Shown here piece by piece: positions 9,276 to 21,125 of a stretch of 64,000 bases of DNA. This DNA comes from Chrysophaeum taylorii (taxonomy: Eukaryota; Sar; Pelagophyceae; Pelagomonadales; Pelagomonadaceae). The position numbers were made by a program, and so were the translations under genes. The notes below the pieces were generated by a model. It worked only from the letters and a program-made list of their open reading frames with translations. It made no database searches and was not told the DNA's origin. The stretch is taken from positions 18,737 through 82,736 of the forward strand of contig JAQMWT010000653.1 of assembly GCA_029834535.1 (NCBI GenBank), read 5' to 3'. Within the stretch, counting starts at the first letter, position 1. The number at the start of each line of letters is the position of its first letter.

Positions 9276-11543
9276 ATGGATGTAAACGCAGACGTGCGTG
9301 AGGAATAATCTCCTCCAGTTCTTCCCGCCGCCCCTGAGATAGGCCGCGAGGAAGGTGAATTAAGAGAGGCCGAGGCAGTCGTCGTTGCGGACGTGCCCCC
9401 TGACGTGCCCCCGGATACTGCCATTTTGTCGCCATTGAGTCCAACGACCCCGGACCGTGGCGAGCGTGTTACTATTGAGCGCGGATCTACAGCCCGAAGT
9501 CGACTTCGTGAAGACCTCGAGCGGAGACGTCGCGAAAATGAACGATTAGCGGAGCTTTTTGCTCGTGAAAGGGCTGAAGCGAAAGAGGAAGCGGCTCGAC
9601 GAGAAGTTGATATACTCAATGATGCTTTACAGCAAGAGATTGAGACCTCGAAGACCCTACGTGAAGAGGCTGAACGATTTTGCCGTGAACGAGATGAATT
9701 GTTAGCCGAACGTACGCGTCGGGAGAGTAGCCGCGAACGACCCGTGAGTCGACCCGAACCGGAAACGCCCGTGAGGCCGTCTGAACCGGAAAGGAACACT
9801 GAAACGGGGAATGAACCTCCGCCCCGAGTCGATACGGAGACTGAGGGTAGGGCGGACGTCGAGAATGAAGGTACGAAAATTTTACGGGGATTATCGCGGG
9901 GAATATCGCAGACGGCTGCGGACGCCTTCGAAAAGGGCAACATGAGCCGATCCCGTCGACCCACCTCCAGTTTGAAGCCTGACAACTTCAAACTCGTCAT
10001 CGACGGCCGAGACCAACGGCAATTCAATTTGGATTCGGCGGCGATGATGCATACTTTAGCAGATGACCATTACTCGGTCGAGAAATTACGTTACCTACTA
10101 CCTGTGCATCTACGGGACACCGTTGCACCAATTTTTGAGGAACACTTGCAGAAATACGAGGAGCTCTGTGATGAGCTACCGCACGGTCCGTCGTTTTACT
10201 TTAAATTGGATACTGACGATGAAGAGCATGGAGCCTCGGTTCGTCGCATCCGTCGTCTTAACAAGACGTATTGCGATAAGATTTTGGATTATTTTAGATC
10301 GACTTGCCGACCTCCGCGCACGCAGCAGGAGCTGCTCGACAAGCTGCGGAAGGTCCCCCAGGCTTCAGTTCCGACGAAGTATGGGGGGCGGCACGTCCAG
10401 ACGTATTGTACCAGATTCCAATCGGAGGCCTAGGAGTTTTGTTCCGTGTCCAGCCGCACGATGGACGATGTCGATATCCTCGACCAGCTTATCAGTGGAT
10501 TGACATCCAAGGAGTTGAGGACCCGAGTGCGGACTATGAGGAGCGGACATCCTGATAGCTACGTGACTTTTAAGTCGATGGTAGCGCTTATCACGCGACT
10601 CGAGAACGACTTACGAAAGTTGATGGAGGAAGAGAAGGACCAAGGCCCTCCTAATCCGAAATCGAATAAACCGCCGCGAGGGCGGGGGGGTCGAGCTATG
10701 GCCTCCGATCAACAAGCCAAGCAAGATGCAGATAAACCGTCTGGGAATACGGATCCGCTGATCTTACGAGATCCTTTTTTTGTGGGGCAAGAGGACATGC
10801 CCGCACTGTGGGTTCTTCTGGACCACCCATGATGAAGATGAACACGGAAATCGCGTGGTTTGCAACCGCGATCCGGATCGTTACTACTGTGCGATGTGGA
10901 AGCGTATTCGTAAGCAGAAGAAGCAACCCATATCGCGCTCCGATTGGGCGAAGCGTGATGATGCATCTCATGCGAACGCCACGCGCGGATCGGAGCCTTC
11001 TAATGAAATTCAAACAGCCCTCATCGATCTTGGAACCACAATGGCGACCATGGTGAGCGAGGTCAGAGGCATCAAGGATACTACGTCGTTTTCTCCACGA
11101 GAGCGAGACGGACGATCACCTTATAGACGATCGTCGCAACGACGTCGAAGCCAGAGCCCTGATCGAAAAGCCAATACTCCTCAAAGCAGCCCGAGTCCTC
11201 GCCGTCACCGGAGCTCTAGTCGCAATTCGCGCCGGCGCCGACGTCATCGACATTACGATGACGAGTATGACGGAAGCAGATACCAGGATAGTTCGGGACA
11301 TTCGAGCGCAACTTTCGCGTTCCAATCTTTATGCGACGCGCCGCCATTGTCGGGGGTTGTCTTTTACCCGACAGCGCGCCCCGCCCGAGTCTCCGATGAT
11401 GTTGCCGATGTCGCTGTGACGAGCAGCCATCGTTTGCAACAGGAGCAAAATACCATCAACGCTCGGATCGTTCGGTGGCCTTCTACATCGTATGTGGAAG
11501 CAATGTCAGATGCTACTTGGGATTCTCCGCACTACTGGGAAGA
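9276..11543 (+). pseudogene. Element A3: Gag, N-terminal part (coiled coil, capsid-like, Zn-binding region)
   Basis: I place the start at ATG 9276 (MDVNADVREE) because it is in frame with everything downstream; a TAA at 9306-9308 interrupts it. Next come an Arg/Glu-rich coiled coil (about 9480-9720), a capsid-like region (9960-10720; FNLDSAAMMHTLADDHYSVE, DVDILDQLISGLTSKELRTR) and an unusual Cys/His cluster near 10795-10905 (CPHC...H...C...YYC). An Arg/Ser-rich tail follows (11095-11260). A TAG at 10431-10433 and a one-base frame change at the T7 run near 10775 break the frame. Gag forms the particle that packages element RNA. The frame stops at 11543 where B1 is inserted and resumes at 19818. 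Confidence 0.75.
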
Positions 11544-11733
11544 TAGAGATAGAAAATTCCATTTAGGGTTAGGAACCCCCCCTCCCCCTTAACCACACCT
11601 TCACACCTACAACCACTGAATCGCCGTGTCGCACACCGTGCTGCTCTTTGTGTCTTTAGAGGACAGGACGAAAGGCAGCACTACCACTGCCACCATTCTC
11701 CACCAGAGGCACCGAGATTTTTACTGTTCTCTA
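11544..11733 (+). repeat. B1 5' LTR
   Basis: 190 bp, TAGAGATAGAAAATTCCATT...TACTGTTCTCTA, with a C-rich run at 11576-11591. By eye about 8 substitutions separate it from the 3' LTR at 19628, so the insertion is not recent. In the other copies (42083, 20953) GGTTTGG follows the LTR where a primer-binding site is expected; here it is GCTAAGG. Confidence 0.9.
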
Positions 11734-14700
11734 GCTAAGGACCCAGTCCGGTACTGGTAGAGAAACGTCCTCCGAAAGACATCGATCTCGATCGACGTCT
11801 CGGACAAAGGCTCAGGATTTCCAGAAAAGAGCAATCTCCTGAAGTTCCTGAAAGTTTTGAAAGACCGTAGTCGAGTTTCATCGCTTGCTACTGGTGAAAA
11901 GTGTGAAAGGCAACCAACAACGCGCAAAACGCAACCCCGAAAACGATGGCGACTCACGACGAACAAGTCCCGAGTCTGGAAGTAGCGACGCAATTCGCCA
12001 CACAACAAGCTCTCATTCAACAGTTCAAAGCCGATATCTCTGCTCAGTTCGCCGCTGATTGCCTACAGCTCAAAGCTAATTTCTTAGATCAACTCGCCGC
12101 TGATCAAGCTATTCTCAAAGCCAGAATCGCCGCTGATTACGCTGATCTCAGAGCCAAAATCACTGCCGCAATCGAAGCTCGAGACGAGCAACTTGATCAA
12201 GACGTGCAACTCGATCAAGACGAGCAATTTGAACAAGCTCCCCAACCAGCTGTTCATAAGGCAACTCCCCTCAAGCACAAGCAAACTTCTCACGAAGTCG
12301 CGACCCAAGACCCGATCATCTCGATGGCCACCCCCCCTCATGCCGACAACTCCACCGGATGTCAAACACCCCACGGCAAAGTCTCAGACCCCACTGCCTT
12401 CCCTCCGGACCCAGGCATAGCCAAGGTTACTCCGAAACCTGGCACACCCCACATTCACGAGGACACTCCACATTGTTCAAATATCGCACCAGCAATGTTG
12501 AACACACCACCACCAATAAGCTTTACTCCCTTCACTCCACCAACCCCACCGGAGCCTCCACCTCCTTCACTGGAGCCTAACTCCCCACTATCGGCGACTC
12601 CCGCTACACCACATATACATGTTCCCCAACATCCTCGTTAACCCTCTCACCGCACCACTCATCTTCTTGATGATCATGCCACATACGGCCATGACGGACC
12701 CGGCACCTTCATCCCTGACCAAGCCCCCGCCGCGGCTCAAGCTCATGCCGTCCCACTGTCGGATTCCCTTGTCCGATACCCATCATCTTCCGCAAGTCAC
12801 TCTCCTCAGGACTTTCCTCTCCATCCACAAGACCATGCCACCTACGGCCACGACGGCCCCGGCACTTCCATTTCTACCACAGCTCCTTCCGCGGCTCAAG
12901 TTCCTGCCGCCCCACCATCGGACCCTCCTGACAGACCTTCCTCACCTTTCGAAAGTCGCTGTTCCCCCGATTTGCACCTCCACCCGCGTGACTATGCATT
13001 CGACGACTACGACCATTCCTCCGTCCCCACTCGAGTCCCCATTCAAGCAACACTCCACCTCCGTTCTCAAAGTTCCAATGCACCTCCGTCTGCGCTCCAA
13101 CGCGAGTTGGCCGCCACCACGGCTGCATTCGGCTCCCAAACCGCTGAATTGGCCGCAACCAAGGCCATGCTCATTCGCAAGGATGACGCTTTGTCCTCCA
13201 CAGCCAACAAACTCACCACCACCGACGCCGCCCTGGCTTTCGCCACTGCCCAGCTCGCCATCCAAGCCGACGAATTGGTCTCCACCTAAGCCGAACACCA
13301 TCTCACCCACACCCAGCTCAATGCGCTCGAAACTGCCCACGCTGACATCCGCAGCTCCCACCTTGAAACCAACGCCGTCCTCCAAACCATTCTTACCTCA
13401 TTGTATGCCACCCACCCCATCCAAGATGCTGCATCGCATCTTTCACCTCCTTTCCCCATCCACAACCAACCCTCATCCCCTTCCGAACCAACCTCCCATG
13501 CCTCTCCCCCGATTCTCCCCGAGTATCATCACCACCTCCACGGATGCCCCGGACCAGGTTCTCCTGGTTCACCACCCACTCCGTCTCTCTGTTCTCAACC
13601 CCCCGCCATCTCTGGCCCCTCCTCCTCAGCCAAATCACTCTTCGCCTCTTTGGCACCCCCTGAGCCCCCTTGCACCCACTCGCCGTATCAGCTACCTGGT
13701 TCATTCCAACTCGACCACATTCCCGCGTCCGAGTTGCGAGGGCGCACATTCAACACCGGCGACCGTACCCCTACCACCAGCGACGATCACCACGTGCAAA
13801 GTCCCACCAAGAATCAAGACCACCCACATCAAGAGTGACAAGTTCCGAACTATCAAAAGACAGCTCTTTGCCAGATGGTCATGCTCACCATCATGCTGCC
13901 AAGACATGCATAAGGGCTTCTTCTCTCTTCGGGCACAACGACCCAGGAAGCAATCTTGTCGAAGAAACACCAAGCCATCTCGTTCCCACTTTCGACAAGT
14001 CAAAGACCAAGACACCTCGATGTTCCCGAGTATTATGCCTACATCGACTATGGCAACCACACCCAAGAACCTAAGGCTCCGCCGTATTCCATGCACCGGG
14101 CACAAGAGCCGCAGGCCACTGACAACATCCCCTCCGATTCAGTCCCCTGGTATGATGCATACAGCGAAGTAGCAAGACCCACTTCACAACTCTCGAAGAT
14201 GGTCTCCTCGACCATTCCAGATCAGCCGCCTGATCCAAGCACCACCAATGACCCCGCAATGCCGAATCCACAAGGACAAGACACGCTGTCGACGGCCCCA
14301 CGGTCAACATACTCGCAGGCACTCACCGCACCTGCAGGTATCAGCTCCGATTCAAAAAGGCATTCCCGCCTTACTCGATATCTCTCGATCAGCAGCTCCC
14401 GATCACTTCGAAGCTGGTTCCGCCTCGCCGCCTCGCCGCCTCCCCCTCCTCGAAGACGGGCGCGCACTGCCGCTCACCGGCGCTTGCTGCTGCACCCACC
14501 ATCCACCTTCTCGGTTGGATGCACTGGATGACACTGATCAGCAGGTTGCATGGACCCATCTGCGACCACCGTGTAACGATTTGATGGATGTCTTCGCACG
14601 AGCACCAGTCGCAACACCGAATCACCCGCTCCCCAACTCTCAGTCAGAGGACGCACTCCTTTTGACTGCCGATCCTTGTGTCTCACCGCGACCAAGCCTC

Positions 14701-14990
14701 TGGAAACCTTTCCCCATGGCCGCAGTAACAGACACAGATTTCGAGAGTTCTGAACGACCCGATCAGCCGCAAACAATGCACGATTCCATTGCGACCACTT
14801 CGGTACTGTATGTCCCCTTGCATAGCTCTCTTCTGGACGCCACACGCTTGCGCTGCCTCCGAAAAATCGACGTTGAGCTCTCGGGAAACATTCCCCGCGA
14901 ACTGTGCACAGACTCGCTCCAACTGAACCACTTCTGTAAGCATTTTCGCATCACTGGAATGCACGACAAACGTTCCACGCCAGCTGCTTC
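11734..14990 (+). pseudogene. B1 leader and ORF1: coiled-coil and YGxDGPG-repeat protein
   Basis: After a leader, ATG 11946 opens a frame (MATHDEQVPSLEVATQFA). An N-terminal helical/coiled-coil region (to about 12230) is followed by Pro-rich sequence. Two copies of a motif ATYGHDGPGT lie near 12680 and 12845. A long Ala-rich coiled coil (13100-13390; AELAATKAMLIRKDDALSST) and more Ser/Pro/His-rich sequence come next. Stops at 12639-12641 and 13287-13289 are absent in B2 (CAA and CGA there), and a lost base near 13838 shifts the frame. By position it could be a Gag-like structural protein, but no known domain is recognisable. Confidence 0.6.
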
Positions 14991-15030
14991 GCATCACTGG
15001 AATGCACGACAAACGTTCCACGCCAGCTGC
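14945..15030 (+). repeat. 43-bp tandem duplication in B1
   Basis: The unit starting TTCGCATCACTGGAATGCAC occurs twice, at 14945-14987 and 14988-15030. Because 43 is not a multiple of 3, it moves the reading frame. B2 has the same duplication at 45272-45357. Confidence 0.95.
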
Positions 15031-18000
15031 CGGCTCCACCACAAACATGCACCCAAGTCACGTACGTTGCCTCCCTCAAAAGCGTCTTATCGCTCAGCAC
15101 GTCACTCCTCATTGGAGGACGCATGTCACATGCCCGCACCTTCGAATGCTCTACACGCCGAAGGGCAACCCTGGTCACTACGGCACTCACTGCTCTGGTC
15201 CCAGCATCTCCGCTATTGAGGATGCACCCAGCAGGACTGACCCTTACACCGCCCTTGGTTCTACTGCACTCTCCTTCGGCGACCCCTCTTTTCGAATTCC
15301 CGCACTGGACCCCAAGCATTTCAGGCCGGATACTCTCCACCACGGGATCTAAGCTCACGCGCCCATCTGCCCTACCTTGCAGACAGGTCAGCCGCGAGCC
15401 ACACTCCATTTGGCACTGACTTCGGACCACCCGCATCACGCGCTTTTGCTCTTGGAGCATGACACGCTTTTCGATGCTCTCCGCGTCACCGCCTCTAACA
15501 CCACGACACTCGTCATTTTCACCGACACTCCGCGCCGCAACGTATCTCACGACCTTCAGATCACCAACATAAGTCGCTCGCGCCCGCACCACGACGCGCA
15601 CGCCTTACGAGGACGTATTTCAATTGGTGACCTCACACGTCTTTCGATGCATTTTCCGACGTCCGACTTTGAACTTACGAGTTACTTTATGGCAATCCCC
15701 AATGCAAAGGCGTATGAAACTGCGCAGTCATGTCTCTGGAACTCCAAAGCAACAGAAACTGCCAGACAAGAGAGCACTCAGCTCTCAACAGCTGCTCAAC
15801 AGCTACTTAAAGTCTCGCACACAGCACCGAGTACTATCTCGCAGTCTCTATTGGACGACAAGACGAAAGATAAGACCACAACGGCCAGCTACACCAGCCA
15901 GCTCATTGATGTAGCAGACAAGACAACGAAAACCAACTGCACACCACGGTTCCATGCTATGCAGACGATGCTCAGGTCCAACGCTCAATTACTCGACCAC
16001 GCAAACGTTCTGTCACCTGACCTTGCACTGCTACTGGCTCCTGTCTCATTCATGGCTGATGCACCCCATCCGATGGACCAATCCTTAAGATAAGTCCCGC
16101 TCGCAGAAGCACCACCACAGGACACAAAGGTACATCATGAAGACACAGGTAAGCGCACCACGATCGTGCGCACAAGCTCATTGCGCCTATCCGATCACGA
16201 CGAGAACGATCATGCGCACAAGCTCATTGCGCCTATCCGATCACGACGAGACGAAGATACAGCTTTGCTTGACCCCTTCGCCTCTGGAAGACAAAGGCCG
16301 CCTCTCAGCCCCCCAGGCACCTGACCCTTCCATGTCGCTGCAATCCGTATTAGCGCAGACGATCTCGCCTCTCTGCACGACTGCAGATCAGGCACAGGCC
16401 AATGTCAGCACTCTGCAGAGTTATGCGCACCCGCTGGAATCTTACCAGCACGGCTACCTCCGCCAGTCAGGTCACTGCACCACCTCGGTCTCCCCTGACT
16501 CCAGGTCGACGTATCGCTCATTCGCGACCACCTCAAGTCATCTAATGGACGACTATGATCTCGAGCATGAACACATTGAAACGCTTGAGTCATACCCAAG
16601 AAGGAATCCTACTTCGAAGTCACCTCAACCACTCCCACAGGAACTTTGGCCACCAGACGCCACCCACGCGCTCGTGGTTTCTTCATTGGTTTCCTCCAAA
16701 GCATTTGACTGCAGCAGAGACAAAATGAAACCTCCCCATGCGACTATAACCGCATTCTCGTTAGGGACACCAGCATTTACTTCATGTCATTTGTTTACGC
16801 CCATAGTACCGCGACACACGGCAACCAAGATAGACGTGGACTGCGCTCCACCCTCATCTCTGAGCGCCACCCCCGACATGCTGCTCCCGGCACTACTAGC
16901 CAGTCCCATCACGTCTGATTCAGCTCCCATCGTTTTATATGACGTCATATGTCATATTCCGATTGAAGCCCAGACACCGCACTGGCTACTATGCACTCGC
17001 GACGGCACGCTCACCGCCCCTCTCGGTCTAGACTACGAACATTGCGCCATACCCATGGTACACCCACAGTCAACTGAGACGCACGCTCGCTTGTCGCACA
17101 GTACGATGCCCGAACACCTTTTGATTCATGATACGCAGAACACTGTCGTCTCAGCCACCGCTGAAGCGCCTCCCCTGACGGCCGCGCGGCTCCGCGCTCG
17201 TTTCGCAATCATGGTCTCTCGGTCTCGCCGGCAATTCGAAGATTCCACCCAGTTCGAATTACGAGGGCGCATTAGTATTCCACCGACGACAAGATTCGTT
17301 TCGATTCGTATCAGTCATGCCTCCTACGGCTACTCTGGCTACATCGGAACTCAATTCAAGGCACGTACCGAAGTCCCTCTTTCTAAGGACCTCTGTCACA
17401 CGCCAAGACCTGATGAGTATTCGTCGTTCCTCCCCGCTTCGACGCGACTCCCGACGACCAAATCCCCGACGATTTGTGATGATACTAAGTTCCGTCATCA
17501 ATGCAATTCAGAGCCTCCCACGCTCCTCCGTCAGTCTCTCGCAGGTCACACCTCTCAAGTTTCAGCGTTCCACCCTCGCTCGATTTTACCCAGCATGCTG
17601 CCATATACAAACGAAGTTCAGTCACGCGAACGCCACACGTCGCAGTTATCGCTAGTCTCGCGCAATAAATGCCCGCCACCAAATGATAGCCGCACGCAGA
17701 GTCCTTTGCTCACCTCTTTTCACGTCCCTCCCAGCACTATGCTTGACGTTGAAGCTCTGCACCACTATGGTTCGGTTACAACACAACTTCACGCGAAATC
17801 CTCGTCCAGTTCTGATCATATCTCGCATCTGTCGACATTGTTATCGGAATCATGCTTCGGACACAGCTCAGACAGCACTAGCGTATTACGCTCTTATGAC
17901 GCACTCGGTTCGCTCCTCTCCGTTCGCACTGCAGGTTCCATCTTGCAGAACTCTGAGCCCAACAGCCGCCATTGCGATTCGCACCCAGCCGACGCTTTCC

Positions 18001-19319
18001 GTAGCACCCGCGAGGATAACTCCCAATCTCCACAGGTTGGACACGCGCTCTGCTCTAAGCATTCCACCAAATGTCACTGCCGCACACCGCTAGCCCCACC
18101 CAGTTGTGTTACGAATCAAGGGAAGTTAACTGCCATGCCTACCTACTTCTTCATTCCCACACACTCGCTGCTAGCCACAGTTTCACATAACTCATTGCCG
18201 GACAGTTCTCGCATTATGGACAGGACCTCACATCATGTTCATTCTTCGGACATCCCCCGTCCACAGATCAATCCTCTCTTGAAACATACGCTCCCTACGC
18301 GTTGTATACTGTACCGCTCTCGCATATCGACAACACCCTTCTGTCGAATGTCTCCCCTTTCAGTCACTGCACGATTCACCAGGGATGCACCACGCTCCCT
18401 CGCGCTTGTACATCAAGGGAAGTTTGATTCTGGTGAAAACGTTTCGTTTGATTCTGATGCCAACGACTCCGGACGTGAAATGAATGGATCAGTCGATTGT
18501 CACAGTTCAGGATCACTTTGCAACATAGAACACGAAAGATGCGACTTTGACCATACCTTCGAAGTCAACTCCCCCCCTGGCACGGACACTATCTTCAAGC
18601 AGTCCATCGCCTTCAGGCACTTTCTTCTGTTGCCCCACTCTTCTGCATTTTCGGCACAGGGCACCGACTCGTCAGCACAGGACACACGCCTGTATCCACC
18701 ATCATACGTGATACACTCGCAAACCTCAGTCTCCGCCCAATCATCTTTCGATGATAGTCTCTGGCGACGACGCACACGAGACTAAGAACCCCAAACTACA
18801 GCAAATTTATAGTTTTCATATTTATGGCCACCTCCAGACAAGTTTATCCCGATATCCTCATCGCGCTACGATTATCCGCATATTATTTTAGACGCTCATA
18901 GCCTAGCTTCAGCTGTCCCACGCCACACGCGGGACGACAGCTTTGACACGTATGTGACAGGCAATTCTGGTTCCCTCATCTTCCAGAAACAGCTCCGCCT
19001 TACTCGCTCTCATTACGACGATTACCTTACTATGTCGAAACCGATTTGGTTAAATGGTCATATCTCTTCATGGGATCACGCTGGCGCTCCGCCACATCGT
19101 CAAATCTCTACTATCCCAACATTAGCCACAATAGAATCTCATCCCTACGACCACGTTCACTATTCGCCTTCCGATCAACCATTGGTCTGCTGCACAATTC
19201 CCGACTGCCTGACCCATGATCCCTCCTGTTATTATTCGTTGGACCCCCCGCTCTACTCAGGTGCTCCCCCAGCCGCTGAGGATTTATCCACCGGTACGCA
19301 CCGTCCCCTATATCATTAG
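15002..19319 (+). pseudogene. B1 ORF2: very long Ser/Thr/His-rich protein of unknown function
   Basis: The region is read as frames 15002-15352, 15377-16093, 16137-18785 (882 codons) and 18954-19319, together about 1,400 codons. Stops at 15350 and 16091 and a 48-bp tandem duplication at about 16160-16255 are B1-specific; B2 is open across most of them. Composition is rich in Ser, Thr, His and Pro. It contains repeated ELRGRIS/ALRGRIS segments (near 15605, 17255). I find no polymerase, integrase, protease, membrane or zinc motif. Function unknown. Confidence 0.5.
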
Positions 19320-19627
19320 CCACCGAGCAAGATGACGATCTGATATCTCGCACAACATTCGCCATACTTCATCGTTATCATACTTAGTATATTCCTCCAC
19401 TTTTCTTCTTACTCACGATCGATGCTTTTTCCTTTCTTTGATCATCCGCTCCTTCTCCTTTCTCACTTCACACACTACCTGCGTTTCATTTTCCTCCATC
19501 TCTTTCATGCACTTCGCACACTTTCTTTCAACGCCTCCTCGCGACTCGACATGCATTTGTCCTTTGCCAGACATTTGTTTTGTTTGTCCCAGATTTCGCT
19601 CATCCCCGAGTTCAATCTGCGAGGGCG

Positions 19628-19817
19628 TAGAGATAGAAAATTCCATTTAGGGTTAGGAACCCCCCCTCCCCCTTAACCACACCTTCACACCTACAACCAC
19701 TAAATCGCTGTGTCGCACACCGTGCTGCTCTTTGTGTCGTTAGAGGACAGGACGAAAGGCAGCACTACCACAGCCACCATTCTCTACCAGAGGCGCAGTG
19801 ATTTTTACTGTTCTCTA
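19628..19817 (+). repeat. B1 3' LTR
   Basis: 190 bp with the same TAGAGA/TCTCTA ends. Directly upstream is GCGAGGGCG (19619-19627), a short purine-rich tract that also precedes the 3' LTRs of B2 and B' and so probably acts as the polypurine primer site. Confidence 0.9.
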
Positions 19818-19984
19818 TAAGACTCAGATTCGGAGACCGACGAACCCATGCCGCAGGTTCTAGTGTCCCCCCATTCGTCAATGTGCATGTCTTGCAGGGC
19901 AGTTCGCGATGATGACGTTAGACCTTTTGAGTTGACGTCGGGGACGACGTCTTCTTTTCCTACGGGCCCCCCCGAGCCCGTTTT
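19818..19984 (+). pseudogene. Element A3: Gag continuation between B1 and S copy 4
   Basis: The gag frame resumes at 19821 (DSDSETDEPMPQVLVSPHSS, then CRAVRDDDVRPF) and runs to the S insertion at 19985. The frame offset equals the length of B1 plus its 5-bp duplication, so this is the same coding sequence. Acidic, no recognised domain. Confidence 0.8.
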
Positions 19985-20352
19985 AACTAACTAACTAACT
20001 CAGACCTCTCCCGAGCATGGGAGCCAGGCCGGACCGACAGGTGCCAGTCCGGAACCACCGGCCTGTAGACGAGGAGCGCCGAAAGGTCGGTCGGCGGAGA
20101 GTGACCGTCAAGCTTGTCGCCATGCGACGAGGAGACCGCGATGTGACTGACAACCAACTCGTCGATAACCTTCCGTCTTCGCCCCCCGGCCATACCCCGT
20201 CCCACTGCGAACGTTCCGGCTGCCAACCGGCCCGCCCGGGAGGCGAATAGGTGCCAACCTACGCCGGGAGGGCGGATGCCCTCGCAAGGCTCAGAATTCA
20301 TGAGGCACCGTCCTCCATCGCAACGGCACTCGGCGATCAGGGTAAGGGTGTT
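19985..20352 (-). mobile_element. SINE-like element S, copy 4
   Basis: A near full-length copy, 368 bp, in reverse orientation (tail AACTAACTAACTAACT at the left, head ACCCTTACCCTGATCGCC reversed at the right). It is flanked by CGTTTT at 19979-19984 and 20353-20358. The A3 frame resumes correctly after removal of the insert and one duplication. Confidence 0.9.
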
Positions 20353-20728
20353 CGTTTTGGCCGATGTTTTAACCGATGTTTTAGCCGATACAGTTTTGGT
20401 CGCAGCAGAGCAGACCACAGGGGCGCCGATGGAGGAGAAGTTGACGGGAATGTCCGGTTTGATGGACGAGAAACGACGATTGCCAGAAGGGATAAAGGAG
20501 GAGGTATATGTGCCTCCGATTGAGAAGTGTCAGAATTTGTTGTCAGCGAAACTGGGGAATGAGGAAGCAGCCGAAGCGGCGAGCGCCAATATAGATTCAG
20601 CGGCGAGATGTGGAACGCCAGATATGGCAGCGGTGACGATGCAGATGCCGGGCGATGCGAAACCGGAGATACGATGCCATCACACTGCACTGTCGCCGAG
20701 TGATGGGGAAAAGATCGAGCAAGACCTC
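20353..20728 (+). pseudogene. Element A3: Gag/pre-protease segment between S copy 4 and B'
   Basis: The frame continues (LADVLTDVLADTVLVAAEQ, then MEEKLTGMSGLMDEKRRL and GEKIEQDL) up to the B' insertion. It is acidic, with a small repeat DVL[TA]D. By position it links Gag to the protease-like domain that resumes at 23379. Confidence 0.75.
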
Positions 20729-20952
20729 TAGAGGTAGAAAATTTCATTTTCGCCATGACCCCCCCCCCACACCACCCCCCCCCCTTCCCTCTCTCTCGCT
20801 AAAACACATTACGTGCACGCTCGAGAAAAGCCCGTCACCTGACACTGTCAAGTGCTGTCCCTGCGTCAAAGGAGACATTACGCACAGAGGACAAGCACTT
20901 CTACCACTGCAACAAGGACTTTGCCCAGGCGACAACTAATTTTCTGTCTCTA
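20729..20952 (+). repeat. B' 5' LTR
   Basis: 224 bp, TAGAGG...GTCTCTA, with two poly-C runs near 20760-20785. GGTTTGG follows it, as after the B2 5' LTR. Confidence 0.9.
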
Positions 20953-21125
20953 GGTTTGGGCCCTCGTCACAGTCGCGGAGTCCTTTAACCTCGCGTCACT
21001 CGGAGACAATCGCTCGCTCGACGTCCCGACCTCGACAGGCTATCGAAGTTCACTTCGACGCCAACCCCCCCAACTCAAGTCAAGACCCACAGACCCCAAC
21101 CACGTCCCGCGACTCGCAGCACAAG

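Larger units (their letters stand above)
11544..19817 (+). mobile_element. LTR-bounded element B1, 8274 bp, no pol domains
   Basis: It is bounded by two 190-bp LTRs (11544-11733 and 19628-19817) with unusual ends, TAGAGA...TCTCTA instead of TG...CA. It is inserted in the A3 gag frame. The flanks are GAAGA on the left and TAAGA on the right, a 5-bp duplication with one mismatch, and the host frame resumes exactly (HYWE|DSDSETDE). Inside are two long, C-rich, G-poor reading regions coding for Pro/Ser/Thr/His-rich protein and coiled coils. No RT, RNase H, integrase or protease motif is present. B2 at 41896-50093 is a second copy of the same element. Confidence 0.9.

Noticed and set aside
8834-9301. 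155-codon ORF upstream of A3 Gag
   Set aside because: No domain, no counterpart in A1 or A2; the Gag frame with ATG 9276 explains the start better.
9206-10027. 273-codon minus-strand ORF opposite A3 Gag
   Set aside because: Arg/Ser-rich antisense of the Gag coiled coil; no independent evidence.
11561-11575. TTTAGGGTTAGG-like sequence in B LTRs, resembling telomere repeats
   Set aside because: Only about one and a half units, at a fixed place inside each LTR; no array.
12619-14172. 517-codon plus-strand ORF in B1 overlapping ORF1
   Set aside because: Wrong frame: the coiled coil and YGxDGPG motif conserved with B2 are in the other frame. Low G content makes long chance ORFs.
14951-15601. 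216-codon minus-strand ORF in B1
   Set aside because: Shadow of ORF2; only parts recur in B2 and it has no motif.
20017-20523. Overlapping ORFs in S copy 4 region as host genes
   Set aside because: They are translations of the SINE-like repeat, present in all copies; no protein motif.
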